In this document: piece by piece, positions 53,672 through 64,000 of the stretch
Numbering within the stretch: the first letter of the stretch is position 1
How the letters are laid out: the number at the start of each line of letters is the position of its first letter
Assembly (NCBI GenBank): GCA_014529385.2
Contig: CM043961.1
Span: forward strand, 11,826,478-11,890,477
Origin: Adiantum capillus-veneris
Lineage: Eukaryota > Streptophyta > Polypodiopsida > Polypodiales > Pteridaceae
DNA: 64,000 nt
Direction: 5' to 3'
Notes under the pieces: generated by a model
The model's database searches: none
Told to the model about the DNA's origin: nothing
Seen by the model: the letters and a program-made list of their open reading frames with translations, nothing else
Made by a program: the position numbers and the translations under genes

Positions 53672-55480
53672 TTATTGTAAAGTGTGTGATATATTTATCT
53701 CTCCAAGAGCCAGGGTTGGTTCAAAGGTTGATTCTTCACCAATGAATGGTAAAAACAATAAACAAAGCTCATGATAATGTCTCTCAGAGTCCTTCTCCAA
53801 TTTGGAATTAATAAACCTAATAATGCGAGTTTTTTTGTTCTTTTGAGGATAGCCACGAACGAGCTTGTAGTTGCTAGCGTATTCAGCCAAGCACAAGCAC
53901 TGTAGACCAGGTGGACGGTAAGCGTTCTTTGTGACTAGGTCATTGAAGAATACATTTGTGTCCTCAGGTTGCATAGAATCCAACATGGCTCTTCTTTTTA
54001 ACAACAATGTCCTCTCGGTGCTCCAATCAACATTTATAAACACAAATTCTCTGCTAGCACTATGCAAAGGTAGCGACAGTGCAATGTATGTTGCTTGCTG
54101 TGAAGTCATTTCTTGTGCGTTGATCAATGCGCCACCAATCCGTTTCAAGCGTTCCAATGTTGGTAAGTTGTCCTCCTTGCAAGCTTCAACCACGTGTCTG
54201 GTTGCTTTGCTTACAAAGCTATCATTTTTTGTCATGTATGATGTGCAATATGCAGATGCACCGTGTCCATTGAAGATAAATTGAATGTCAATATTTGCAT
54301 CCCACAGTGTACAAAGTTTCTTATTGAAGTTATTTGTGAAAATGTCTTTGGGGTCTCTTTTCAAAAGAAGTGTTGGATCTGTTATGTTAATGCAAAGTGC
54401 TTGGAGGTAGTTCTCTTCGTCCATATTTAGTGTTTCTAACCAAGCATCAAACGATAGCGTCGGTTCACGTTCTAAAGCAAGAAGCTACTCATCGATATGT
54501 TTTTTCTTGTCGACAATTTGTTTTCTTGTTGTGTCGCTCACATTATTCGGGCATAAGATAACTGTCCTTCTTGAGGGTGGTCGTGGGAAACCAAATCTAC
54601 ACAAAGTCTTGTGCTTTTTACATGTCTTGCGATGCGAGTGAATCTGGACAGATCTCAAGGATTCGCCAAGCTCATCCTTGTTTGTGGTTATATATGAATC
54701 AATAAAATCCACGACCTCGTCATTTGAAGCAATGCCAAATACAGGCGCGTTTTTTATCCAAAGCAACCCATGGTCATGTTGGCTTCCTCTTTGTTGGAAC
54801 TCAGTGACAAAGAAGTAATCCATCAACTCACCGAGAATGCTTTTGTCACATTTCAGTTCTTTCTTTATTTTTCTAAATCTGTAGACATAATATCGAGCTG
54901 TTGTTATAGGATCTGATCGGACTAGTGTTCTCATGTAAGCACACCTATTGGATTGATCGTCTTCAACAATATTTGGATTAAGTTTAATCAAGCAATCCAT
55001 CAATGTCTTCCATCTTTGCTCAGCGCATGAGAATGTAATAAAGTGGGTTTTCCTAATTGTCTAATCATGGCAAACACATTGCGCTTAGATTTTGCTTTGT
55101 AGTCAGTGGAAGTCCGCAAATCCTCAAAGTCACTATATCCGACTTGCGATGAAAGTAGTTGCTCGATATTGGTTGTTGATTGAACATCTTTAGCTTGCAG
55201 TTGTTTGCCTCCCAACTTACCTTTACGCAAACGCACCCATATAGAGCCAAGGACCTTACTGATGATAATTTTCATTGTCTTGAAAAAAAGATTCTCAATA
55301 TCTCCTGCAAATCTTCTATCCACATTCTTAAGCTCCCAGCATTGTTCTTTTGTACCGTTCCACCAGTTCGTTATCCACTTGCAGTCATGCAGGCTAACGA
55401 AGCACTCTAGTTCTATAATTGGAAGAAAACTAGATTTGGCAAGTTAGCTAGAAAGAGGGATCTGTTGCCCATTTATTGTT
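53672..55480 (-). pseudogene. Helitron replication initiator (Rep) region
   Basis: Minus strand from about 55480: LPIIELECFVSLHDCKWITN, WWNGTKEQCWELKNVDRRFA (decayed N-region), KAKSKRNVFAMIRQLGKP then, after a one-base frameshift near 55055, FITFSCAEQRWKTLMDCLI; DYFFVTEFQQRGSQHDHGLL (the HUH pair is H76-D-H78 of the 55003 frame), HRKTCKKHKTLCRFGFPRPP (Cys/His motif), a TAG at 54485, then DIQFIFNGHGASAYCTSYMT, whose Y-x3-Y (residues 59 and 63 of the 54424 frame) is the catalytic-tyrosine position, and PPGLQCLCLAEYASNYKLVR. Rep nicks and joins DNA in rolling-circle transposition. Key residues are visible but the frame is broken. Confidence 0.85.
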
Positions 55481-55548
55481 GTTGCGAAGGTGACCTCCCA
55501 TTGATCCTTCATTATGCCAAATCGATGGTTCTCCGAGTTTTGGGCTCA

Positions 55549-55640
55549 AAAAAAATGGGCGTCCGGTGTCACGCGCGGGATTTGAACCGGGTTGGGAGCC
55601 ATGCTAGGCTTGTCGCCTATCCAAGACTCTCGTGCGCATA
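55549..55640 (-). other. tRNA-like / SINE-like fragment with box B and T-run
   Basis: Minus strand contains GGTTCAAATCC, close to the pol III box B (T-arm) consensus, preceded by a GGATAGGCGACAAGCC stretch that could be a weak box A and followed about 25 nt later by TTTTTTTT, a pol III terminator. T-stem pairing is imperfect and the acceptor ends do not pair, so it is not a functional tRNA gene. A tRNA-derived SINE fragment or coincidence are both possible. Confidence 0.25.
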
Positions 55641-56476
55641 TGTTGACCATGATGGGAAACATATGCATGATAAGTAAACGCAGACAGGCTCCCTGTTTGT
55701 CCAAGTTTATTTTTTGTGTCTTAGTTTACTTTTTGGTCATCATACGATTGCGCGCGTCCCGATTTGCGTGTCCTAGTTCCCCTGTTGTAGATCCCATCGC
55801 TTGGAAATTGCTCGTGCCCTTTAGTGCTAAGGGTGTGCATGTGTGTGTGGTAGCCTGTAGCGATAGTAGCAACCGACCATAACAGGTTGTGGCTACTTGC
55901 ACCAAAAAATAGTAGCTTTGCATAGATAACAACAAAGGCTGAGGTCACTATATTGCTAGAGATTTCAACATGCAGATGAACAATACCATGGATGTGCTTC
56001 CAGAGCTTCTCCAAGGTCAATATGACAATTCACCTTGTTTAGTTGATAAGTGGTTCTTTTGTGTCTTTTCATTTTTTGTCCTTCCCATAGCATTACTTTT
56101 CTATTTAGAGCTAGCTCAAAACCCATATTATCTGGTGGTTGAGAATGTTGCGAAAAAAATCTTTAAGAGTAATTCATTGGAACTTAAAAAGATTAAAGCA
56201 CTGCATCATATTTTTTTCAAAATGTAAAAGTTAAAGACATGATATAATCGTGCATCTCTTTCAAATACACCACACTTTTTTTCTAGGTTTATAGATTAAC
56301 AATGAATACAGCGTCAAAAGTTTGATAAAACAAGTTCTATACAAATGCTTTTTTCCATTTACTCTGATATAACAAGATGATATTGCTACAATATACAACT
56401 GTTAACATGGGCAACGATTTATAATATGAAATGATTATTTAAGTTTCATGAGTATGTTGGTGAATGTACGTGTTTT
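55641..56476. other. No recognised gene
   Basis: Increasingly AT-rich; short ORFs without motifs. The plus-strand ORF 55970-56227 contains a hydrophobic run but no family signal. Confidence 0.3.
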
Positions 56477-56738
56477 AATATGGTTAACAAAATATTACGG
56501 TTTTGTGTAGAATAAAACAATACATATCATGATGACATCTTGTAATAAGTAAAGCCTAGGAGTAGTTGTGGTTTGTCTGTCAAGCAAAGAACTTGTAATC
56601 CTTTGGCCCTCAAGGCTCGGTCTGAGCTCGAGGTTGGTGTATATTTCTGATGTTTTAATACTCTCCACTCACAATTGTGAGTTTTGCAAATAAAAAATAA
56701 AAAAATATGGTTAACAAAATATTACGGTTTTGTGTAGA
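56477..56738 (+). mobile_element. 5'-truncated LINE-like insertion with A-rich tail and 35-bp TSD
   Basis: Identical 35-bp sequences starting AATATGGTTAACAAAATATT lie at 56477-56511 and 56704-56738. Between them are 192 bp ending in a run of A-rich sequence (CAAATAAAAAATAAAAAA). Long direct repeats around an insert with a 3' A-rich tail are typical of target-primed reverse transcription. The insert has no coding sequence, so only the 3' end of a non-LTR element, or a SINE or processed transcript, is present. Orientation follows the A tail. Confidence 0.7.
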
Positions 56739-57873
56739 GTGAAAATTATTGTTCAGTCAATTGCAATCATGTCCTACTCCTTTGATTGTAGCAAAATCTC
56801 TTTTCTCAAGCTCTCTTTCTCTCTGTCTCTCTCTATAAAATATATGTTAACATTTAATGTTTCCTTGGTTGGCTCAGAAGAAGGTGAAAGTTCATATGTT
56901 GTGAATGACCCAACAACAAGAAGGACAATGACAACATTGTCATCTTGCACTCTCGTATAAGCAACTATCACATCCCACTCTTGTGTTTGTTGGATTTTGC
57001 TACTACTGTCTAGTTGCACCTTAGTAATATGAGAGTGAAAACATCATTCTCTTCCTCACACCCGTATCTCTACCAATCATCAAGCCTACAATTACGAGAT
57101 GAATTGTATTTGTATTGAATGCTCAATCCTTCGCTCAATGCAACATGTATCATACTAGCGAGCTGATGTTGTACAATTATATTTGTGTACTTATTTGTTG
57201 TATGCATCCTAAAACCAAATTGGATATGATCTATTTGTGAGTTTTGTATTCGATTAAGGAAAAAGTGATCTAAAGTGTCCTTTTAAAATTTTTGTACTAG
57301 AACGCAAAATCTATTACATCATTGGTCAGTCAATGCCTTGGGCAAGGGTACCACAAACATTGAAATACAGGGTATTTCAAACATTTTGAAACACACATAC
57401 ATACACACTAAGAAGAGTTGGAAAACGCTATATAGTATAGGTCACCTTTTAAGGTTGCGACTTTTCTTGGCCATTACTTCAAATCATGATATGAAAAATT
57501 AGTCTTTTTACAATTGAACATTTTGGGTGGCCCAAAATTCTCATAATTACAATAAACCATGATGGAGGAAATGTACTTATCCTTATTATACTAAGTTCTC
57601 TACTTTACTCTTATTCACATGAGTAGCACATGTAAGTACCTCTTCTTATCAATATTTTCATTTCAAACTTTTAATTTAAGTCTTAATCAAAATAACGTGT
57701 AGGTAATTTAAGAGCACTAGTAAGCGAAGAATCATAAAAATGTTGAATTGTTTACATGCTTCTATTGTATCATGATAGTAGCTATATGGTATCTCTATCT
57801 ATGAGTATCTTAAGTTTCCTATTTTGTAATAAATTTAAAGTTCGAAATTGTGAAGTGCATTATGGAAGATGAA
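56739..57873. other. No recognised gene
   Basis: AT-rich DNA with a short pyrimidine tract near 56806-56833. Nothing else stands out. Confidence 0.35.
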
Positions 57874-59017
57874 TGTAACATTTAATGGTCTAGTAACTTG
57901 TGTGTAGCGGGAAATAGCATGAACATAGTGAGCATTTCATTAGAATAGATTCCTAATGAGAATAACAAGAGTGCTTGGGTGGATAGAGAAACAAAAAGCA
58001 TAACACCTAGTTAGATAGCATGAACAATACTTCAAAAGAGAGAGAAATTAAGCAATTGACAATAGGTGAGGACCGGATTTGCATGGAGCCGATCCCCCCT
58101 CCAAAAGGCTTTGTATTATGGTTTCTCCCATCAAGAGAGACATTTTACAATACAATTCTTTGTATTCCTTCAATACTAGCTAGTGCAATGAAGATGGAAA
58201 CTTGAAGCACTAACCAAAACACTCATCAAACACAACATCAATTCCCTCACGGTCTCAGACCCAAGACCTCACACATCCTCGAAGATGGTGAGAGCTAGCG
58301 AGGTATGAAAGTAGATTGAGAGGAAGAAGTTGTCTTACGAGAAAGATGTACATCTCTTCACATAATCACCCATATTAGCATAGCTTAACTTAGTAATTAG
58401 CATGGTAGAGGAGATGAGCATGCATTGAAGCTTGGCTCTTGGTTGGATTTTCATCACAAAGCCAAGAGTTGTTGGTGTAGGCCTCCCTTCTCACAAACTT
58501 GGAGTAGGTGATAAAGCTTTCCATTAAAGCTTGAGAAGAGAGAGAGAGAGAGAGTTCTTACTCTACACATGAGCCCCCTCTCTCTCTTGCTATTTGCTCT
58601 TGCTAGCACCTCATTGGACCTCTCCCAGCTTAGCCAATAGGATTTTAGGAGCATAAGTGATAGCTTTCTGACATGTGTCCCCCTTTCCCCTTTTGTGAGA
58701 GCTTTAGGTAATCAATAAATGCAATTAAACTCTCATTGGACCTCTTTGCCTCTCGGCCAATAGGAATCTGGTAAGCCATTAGGCTGCTCAATGCTCATTG
58801 GACCCCTTGGGAGACTGTCCAATAGTCTTCTAGAGAGCTTAATTCTTATTGGTTCTTTTATTAAGTGTTTTAAATTAATTAAACTAGATTTACTCTAGCC
58901 TAATTCTCATTGGTCCACCTCCAAGGCCATCCAATAGGATTTGAGTACACCTTGTGGACATCTGGCGTAGGGAGCTGACACGTGTCCCTCTTTCCCTTGT
59001 GTACAAAGGAAGCTTAT

Positions 59018-59055
<38 letters not shown>

Positions 59056-59378
59056 TTCTCTCTCATCCCCTACTTCTTGGGCTTTTTGGGACTTTTTGGG
59101 ACACACTAGCAAAGCATCCAATTTCCTAAGCCTTTGACCATTGGACACAACCTTTGATTTAAAACCTTAGCATTTTGGAAGTCTTAATGGTTGAACCCTA
59201 AGATCTTTGGAGCCCATTGTTTCACATAGCTCTCCCTTTGGATTCCTATTTTTCCTCTTTTGGATTCCTACTCTGGCTGGTATGTCAGCTTAACCAATAT
59301 TCTAGCTTTTTCTCCCTTGGCACTTTCCCATATTAAATGATCAGTTTAACATGAGAAAATCATTTAGGAGAATTAGAT
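57874..59378 (-). mobile_element. 3' LTR of gypsy element G-B
   Basis: About 1.5 kb, starting TGTAACATTTAATGG on the plus strand. Both outer parts match the G-A LTR (33134-33865), but a middle segment (about 58140-58970) is only here. The internal-side terminus is damaged: compared with G-A, about 15 bp ('gttaatatgacatta' region) are missing at the LTR/PPT border. It contains (GA)n at 58533-58551 and (TG)n at 59020-59054. Confidence 0.8.
59020..59054. repeat. (TG)n microsatellite in G-B LTR
   Basis: Uninterrupted TG run of about 35 bp; the G-A LTR has only a short 'tgtgtgtg' at the matching place. Confidence 0.95.
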
Positions 59379-59766
59379 ATTACCTCTCTCTTGAAATCAT
59401 AGTCGTCCTCGACTATGGGATAGAGAAGATAAAGCATATTCATTGATCGTTTTTCTAGCGGGTAGAGGATCCCTATGTTACCCTATGACATCGTTCCAAA
59501 ATGGATGACTAGTCCATTTGGCGCTTGAGAGCCTAAGCTGCTGCAAGCATATCTGCACATTAGTCCTATCAATCTTCCATAGTAGAGTGACAAGCTCTAC
59601 TTGGTGTTTGGGAGACGTCGTCTCCGTAAACTTGATCTAAGCATGCATACTTCACATTAAAGAAAAAGAGACTCTTATAAGACAAAAACTTTGTTGATTT
59701 TTAACATTTGTACATTTGCTTACTCTTGGAAAGCATTGTAAGCATTGATAAGGTTTAGGTTATCCT

Positions 59767-60582
59767 TTAATTGTATGCCTTGCATCCATCTAGCATCTTC
59801 AAAAGGATATTCTTAAACTTAATAAGATATTGGCGGATAGTCTTACCGCCTCTTAGTACCTTGTCTTCATGTCGGAAGATGGACTCGGGCTGTAACACCT
59901 CTTCTTGGTCCCCAATCTCCGGTGGGTCTTCATAAGTTGGTTCTTGAGGTGGCTTTCCTTTGTAAGGATTTAGTAGGCTCACATGAAAAGCATTGTGTAT
60001 GAGCCAATGGCTGAGCAACTTGAGTTGATAGGCCATCTCATTGATTGGCCTAAGAATCTGGAAGGGACTATAGCACCTTTCTGCTAACTCAACATAGTAC
60101 TTTTGGTGTCCCGTAGGATTCTTGCCCATCGTGTGCTTTAATCAAGCCTTGGGAAATTTGAGTAAGACCCAATCATTTTCTTTATAGGCTTTTGCTCTTA
60201 TGTGCTTGTCAGCAGCAGGCTTTTGCCTTTGCTATGAGATAGAGAGAGCATCCTTAATCTTTTGGAAAGATTCTTGTAGGTCTTGGCTATAATCATGTGC
60301 AGCGAAGATCTTCCCGTGTACCTTAAGTAGCAGGGGAATTTTTAAGCTTCCCTCAATTACCTCAAAAGGTGCTTTTTCCGTGGAAGTATGTATAGTGTTA
60401 TTGTAGGTTTACTCCACTAAGGGTAAGTACTTCTCCCATTGGGATCTTTGATCTACTTCCGTTACATAGGCTTTTAGTAGATTGAGAATTGTTAGGTTAG
60501 CTATTTCACTTTGTCCATCTGTTTGCGGGTGATAGAACAAAGAGAAGTTTAGCCTTGTTCCTAAATTCTCAAAGAGACCGTT
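59767..60582 (-). pseudogene. Gypsy integrase C-terminus and chromodomain of G-B
   Basis: Minus strand: HPQTDGQSEI-type region (about 60530), a decayed stretch parallel to the G-A EYAYNN region, [40 protein letters not shown], then a chromodomain-like PESIFRHEDKVLRGGKTIRQ and YLIKFKN. A frame change just after KFKN leads to LLKMLDGCKAYN and a stop at 59767, so the last chromodomain helix is out of frame. Stops and small indels between 60140 and 60560 break the frame. G-A lacks the chromodomain stretch altogether. Confidence 0.8.
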
Positions 60583-61377
60583 TCAAAAATTACTGGTCAT
60601 TCTAAGATCTCTATCCGACACTATGGACATTGGCAAGCCATGGTACTTGAAGATTTGTGAAATGAAGACGGTTGCCATTTGATGGGCTTTGATAGTCTTT
60701 TTGATAGGTATAAAATGAGCTTGTTTACTGGACCTATCTACTATCGTCCATATTCCCGTATTCCCATGAATAGACTTAGGCAGTCCAAAGATAAAATCCA
60801 TGGATATGCTCTCCCATGGTGAATTAGGGATTGGCAAAGGTTGAAGCGATCCAAGTTTCTTCCCTCTGTCAAACTTTGTCTTTCGGCATACCACACATTT
60901 AGAAACATACTCTTGTATGTTTTCTTTCATGGTAGGCCAATAGAAATATGTTTCAATCTCCTTTAGGATAGACTGAATTCCTATATGCCTCGCATAAGGA
61001 GCAACATGAGATTCACACATTACTTTCTCACAAACTGGGCTAGTAACGCATAGTCTATTTCCATAGAGAAGATAACCATCTTGTAAAGTAAATGGTTCCT
61101 CTTTCTTCCCTAATGCAAGGGTTGAAATCACATCTCTAAAATCGGGATCAATAGCATACTCATCTATCACAGAAGTTGCTATGAAAACGGCATTCACTCT
61201 CGGTCGTCTTGAGAGTGCATCGGCTACTTGATTATGCTTGCCAGGAATGTGAGCAATATGAAAATGAAATTGCGAAAGGAATTTTTCCCACCTCATTTGT
61301 TTGTCGGAGAGCTTGGTCTGCATCATGAAGTACTTAAGACTTTGGTGATCCATTCGCAAAATGAAAGGAGTCTCCAA
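60583..61377 (-). pseudogene. Gypsy RNase H end, integrase zinc finger and core of G-B
   Basis: An open 264-codon minus-strand frame: RMDHQSLKYFMMQTKLSDKQ, FHIAHIPGKHNQVADALSRR (RNase H end), then integrase HVAPYARHIGIQSILKEI with YFYWPTMKENIQE and SKCVVCRKTKFDRGK (HHCC zinc finger complete), NSPWESISMDFIFGLPKSIH (first Asp), QAHFIPIKKTIKAHQM and FKYHGLPMSIVSDRDLRMTS (second Asp; Pro of DRDP is Leu). It stops at 60583 shortly after, near a run where G-A continues. This is the best preserved integrase among the gypsy copies here. Confidence 0.9.
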
Positions 61378-62480
61378 TAAATAGTGCTAAGGCATGTAGA
61401 ACTGCCAGGAGTTCATTTTCATATACGCCTAGAGCTTGCTCAATAGGGTTGAGCCTTCGACTTTCATAGACTATGGCGTGCCCTTCTTGGAGCAAAACAA
61501 CTCCAAGGCAATCACCACAAGCATCACATTGGACCTCAAATGGCTTTGAGAGATCCGGTAGTGTAAGCACAGGTTGAGAGATAAGCTTTTAGAAAGCATT
61601 GTTCTCCTTGGCAGACCGTGTGGACCTAACGTTTTTCTTTGTTAGGTCATGTAATGGTCCTGCTATTAATGAGAATTTTTTTATGAAGCGTCTATAGTAT
61701 GCAAACATACCTATACAGCTTCTAAGTTCATGAAGATTCCTTGGTTTAGGCCATCCTTTTATTACCTCTAACTTTGATGGATCCATTTGGATGCCATCTT
61801 GAGAGATAATGTGAACTAAATACTGAATCTCTTGTAAGAAAAATTCACTTTTCTTTTGATTAACATAAAGTTTGTTCTCTCTTAAAACTTGAAATATTAC
61901 GTGGAAGTGTTGCTACGTTTGTCTAATGAATTAGAGTAGATGATGATATTATCAAAGAACACTCTAGTAAAGGTTCACTGAGGCCTGAATAGCTTCTCCA
62001 TCAAGCGATTGAATGTGGCTAGTGCATTGGTCAAGCCAAAAGGCATGACAATGTATTCGTAAAGACCAAACGTAGTGCGAATTGCTATCTTTACAATGTC
62101 TTGATCAACTATCCTTATTTGAGGATAGCCACTTTTGAGGTCAATCCTACTGAAGTAGATGGACCCTTGTAGCTTATCAAATAGGTCTTCTACCCGTCGA
62201 ACCGGAAACCTATTCTTGATAGTGATTGTATTTAGTGCTCTATAGTCGACACACATACGATACGTGCCATCTTTCTTTTGCACAAGAGAGCAAAATGGAG
62301 ATGAGCTAGGCCTAACCATGCCCTTCTCAACTAACTCATGCACTTGCCGCATAATCTTCTCTTGTTGAGCTTGAGAAACTCTAAAAGGAGGTTTGTTAGG
62401 CGGTGAACTTCGTGGAAGAAGTTCAATCAAATGGTCATTATTGCCTCGTTTAGGAGGTAGCTCACAAGGGATGTCGTCAA
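61334..62480 (-). pseudogene. Gypsy RT and RNase H of G-B
   Basis: Minus strand. RT frame 62430-61975: [78 protein letters not shown], then FRPQ and a TGA. It continues VFFDNIIIYSNS (about 61955), in which the second catalytic Asp is Asn (G-A keeps FFDD). Next MDPSKLEVIKGWPKPRNLHE and MFAYYRRFIKKFSLIAG (61786-61589), then RNase H DLSKPFEVQCDACGDCLGVV, EGHAIVYESRRLNPIEQALG and VYENELLAVLHAL. Stops at 61975 and 61589 and frame changes make it non-functional. Confidence 0.88.
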
Positions 62481-62591
62481 TAAAGACATCTTGAAACCCC
62501 GTGAGAAAATTGGATAACTCTAATTCCTTTTAATTGTGTATATTTTCTTTTGCTAAAACATTAGGTTCATTTTGAGAGTCTTTAACAAAAA

Positions 62592-64000
62592 TCATGGACA
62601 CGGAAATACAGCTTGTGTATGTACGATGGGTATGGTGTTACCCATTTCCTTAGCATCTATGTACATATCTTTTTCCGTGAACCTAAAGGAGATTCTCCTT
62701 TCAGGGGATTTAACATTGACAGCCATGCGATCAAACCATGTTGCCCCTAGGATTACATCCTCTTTGTCCACATAGCTTTGGACATGGAGCCTCAATTTCC
62801 CGATTAAGGGAGTGACTGAAGCTTCTTGCCCCTTGAAAGCACCGTCTGCGGGTAGGATATCTCCCATCTCGTAAGCTTGTATGCCTACCTTGGTGGCCAA
62901 CTCTATGAATATGAAATTGTGAGTAGAACCAGGGTCAAAGAGAATAAAAGCATCATGTTCTCTTACCTTTTCCCAAGCATGGCATAGAGGAGATCCTTTG
63001 TGGTGAGTTTTCTCCTCTTGGATTTCGACCATGGTAGCTCTAGGAGGTTCATGGCAGGTGTTCTTTTGGGGACAAGCGCGGTACGAATGCCCTTGCTCGC
63101 CGCACTTGAAAGAGTGGTTATCCTTGCGATAATACTCAAGCTCTTCACGAGAGAGTTTATTTTTGCCTTTATAAACTCCCTTCTCTTTAGCTTTGTTGGA
63201 GTTGCCCTTAGGAGACTTTTGGACATTGTCCTTACCCTTAGGCTCATTGGAACCCTTGTTTTCTGTGGGCTTAAAATTTATTTTAGCCCCCATTTGAAAG
63301 TTGATTCGAGAAGCCACCATAGTATGGTGTATAACCGCCAATATGGTGCGTGGCCTTTGTGAGTTGACATACTCCGCCATTTCTTAAGTTAAGCCCACAC
63401 AAAATTGTTGCTTTTGCTCTCCAAAAGCCAACTTATTGAAGACAGTGGCTTTGAGTTGTAAGTCCCAAAACTTGTTTACATATTTGTGAATGGATTCATA
63501 GGGAGAGAGCTTCAAGCTTCGCCATTCGGTGAGTACTTTTTATTTGGCATCGATGGCCAAAAATTGCTTCATAATGGAAGCTCTTAAAGCTTTCCATGTT
63601 GTTCGTGGAGCTTCACCGTTGGTCCGTAGGATAGACCACCATTGTCTGGCGGACTTTTGAAAATGCATAGCTACATGGCGTAGCTTAGAGGACTCCGTGA
63701 AGCCCTCATCTCTAAACATCGCATCGAACTATTGGATAAAGGCCAAGACTTTGTCAGTAGCACCAAAGGTGCCATCGTAGGTAAGGAAAGAGATGCTCTT
63801 CCTCCCTCTTTGAACTTCTTGAGCTTGGACGACCTCTTCCACGCGGCATAGGATTTCCTATGGCCTCTTCTTTTTTATGGTTCAAAGGTTGCACATCACT
63901 TCCTTCAGAAGGTGAAGAATTTGAGAAAGATGGAGAAGAGGTGACCTCTTTCTCGCCTTTTATTTGCCTTGACCTTCTTTGTCTTCACTATCACTTTCAT
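62592..64000 (-). pseudogene. Gypsy gag (3' part) and protease of G-B
   Basis: Minus strand: at the window edge an acidic/Ser-rich gag start, then QWWSILRTNGEAP-type gag core around 63640, and, in frame 63380-62592, MAEYVNSQRPRTILAVIHHT, a Lys-rich linker, a zinc knuckle SFKCGEQGHSYRACP (first Cys replaced by Ser), and the protease VREHDAFILFDPGSTHNFIF (DPGST) with KVGIQAYEMGD, KLRLHVQSYVDKEDVILGAT and WFDRMAVNVKSPERRISFRF. The 115-bp duplication found in G-A is absent. A TAA separates gag from this frame at about 63387. Gag continues beyond 64000. Confidence 0.88.

Larger units (their letters stand above)
59379..64000 (-). mobile_element. Ty3/gypsy element G-B, internal region, runs off the window
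   Basis: Minus-strand gypsy copy continuing past 64000. PPT (minus TTTCAAGAGAGAGG) lies at about 59384-59397, then integrase with chromodomain, RNase H, RT, protease, gag. Order and motifs match G-A. The 5' LTR is outside the window. Confidence 0.9.

Noticed and set aside
55549-55640. Functional tRNA gene
   Set aside because: T-stem mismatches and unpaired acceptor ends; kept only as a low-confidence SINE-like fragment.

Overview
This window reads as nuclear DNA of a land plant with a large, retrotransposon-rich genome. Nearly everything recognisable is a transposable element in some state of decay: Ty1/copia and Ty3/gypsy LTR retrotransposons (several gypsy copies with chromodomain-type C-termini), an odd LTR element with non-retroviral ORFs, a Helitron remnant and a probable LINE tail. 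Copia primer-binding sites match plant initiator-Met tRNA, and there is no operon structure. Species cannot be determined from sequence alone; a fern or another large-genome plant would fit, but that is a guess.

Layout. 1-4.7 kb: minus-strand gypsy derivative (G1) with gag joined directly to integrase-chromodomain. 5.2-5.9 kb: degenerate repeat field. 6.4-8.36 kb: mostly anonymous, with one candidate host first exon on the minus strand (7920-8026). 8.36-15.9 kb: an old minus-strand copia (C_old) split by a full-length younger minus-strand copia (C_mid, 9023-14875, both LTRs present); the old RT also carries an inverted duplication. 16-27.8 kb: anonymous AT-rich DNA with microsatellites, small tandem duplications and an unidentified decayed minus-strand coding remnant (22.4-24.1 kb). 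27.8-33.1 kb: plus-strand gypsy (G5) with gag, protease remnant and RT, the RT holding a small in-place inversion. 33.1-38.4 kb: minus-strand gypsy copy G-A. 38.8-48.6 kb: plus-strand copia (C_outer), itself invaded by a nearly intact copia (C_young, 40196-45752, TSD CTAAT) and by a solo LTR (46342-46915, TSD TGTAC). 48.6-49.4 kb: gypsy integrase fragment. 49.6-53.06 kb: 3' part of an LTR element encoding a coiled-coil protein and a second unknown protein. 53.06-55.5 kb: Helitron Rep/helicase remnant. 56.5-56.7 kb: LINE-like tail flanked by 35-bp duplications. 57.9-64 kb: gypsy copy G-B, same family as G-A, running off the window.

Two themes join the regions. First, nesting gives a relative time order: C_old is older than C_mid; C_outer is older than both C_young and the solo LTR; G5 is older than G-A. 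Second, premature stops in otherwise open retroelement frames repeatedly fall where glutamine is expected and are mostly TAG. That is what CAG-to-TAG C-to-T transitions would give, consistent with mutation of cytosines methylated in CHG context. No gene here is convincingly functional. C_young is closest to intact, with three TAG stops and one frameshift between LTRs that differ by only a few changes.
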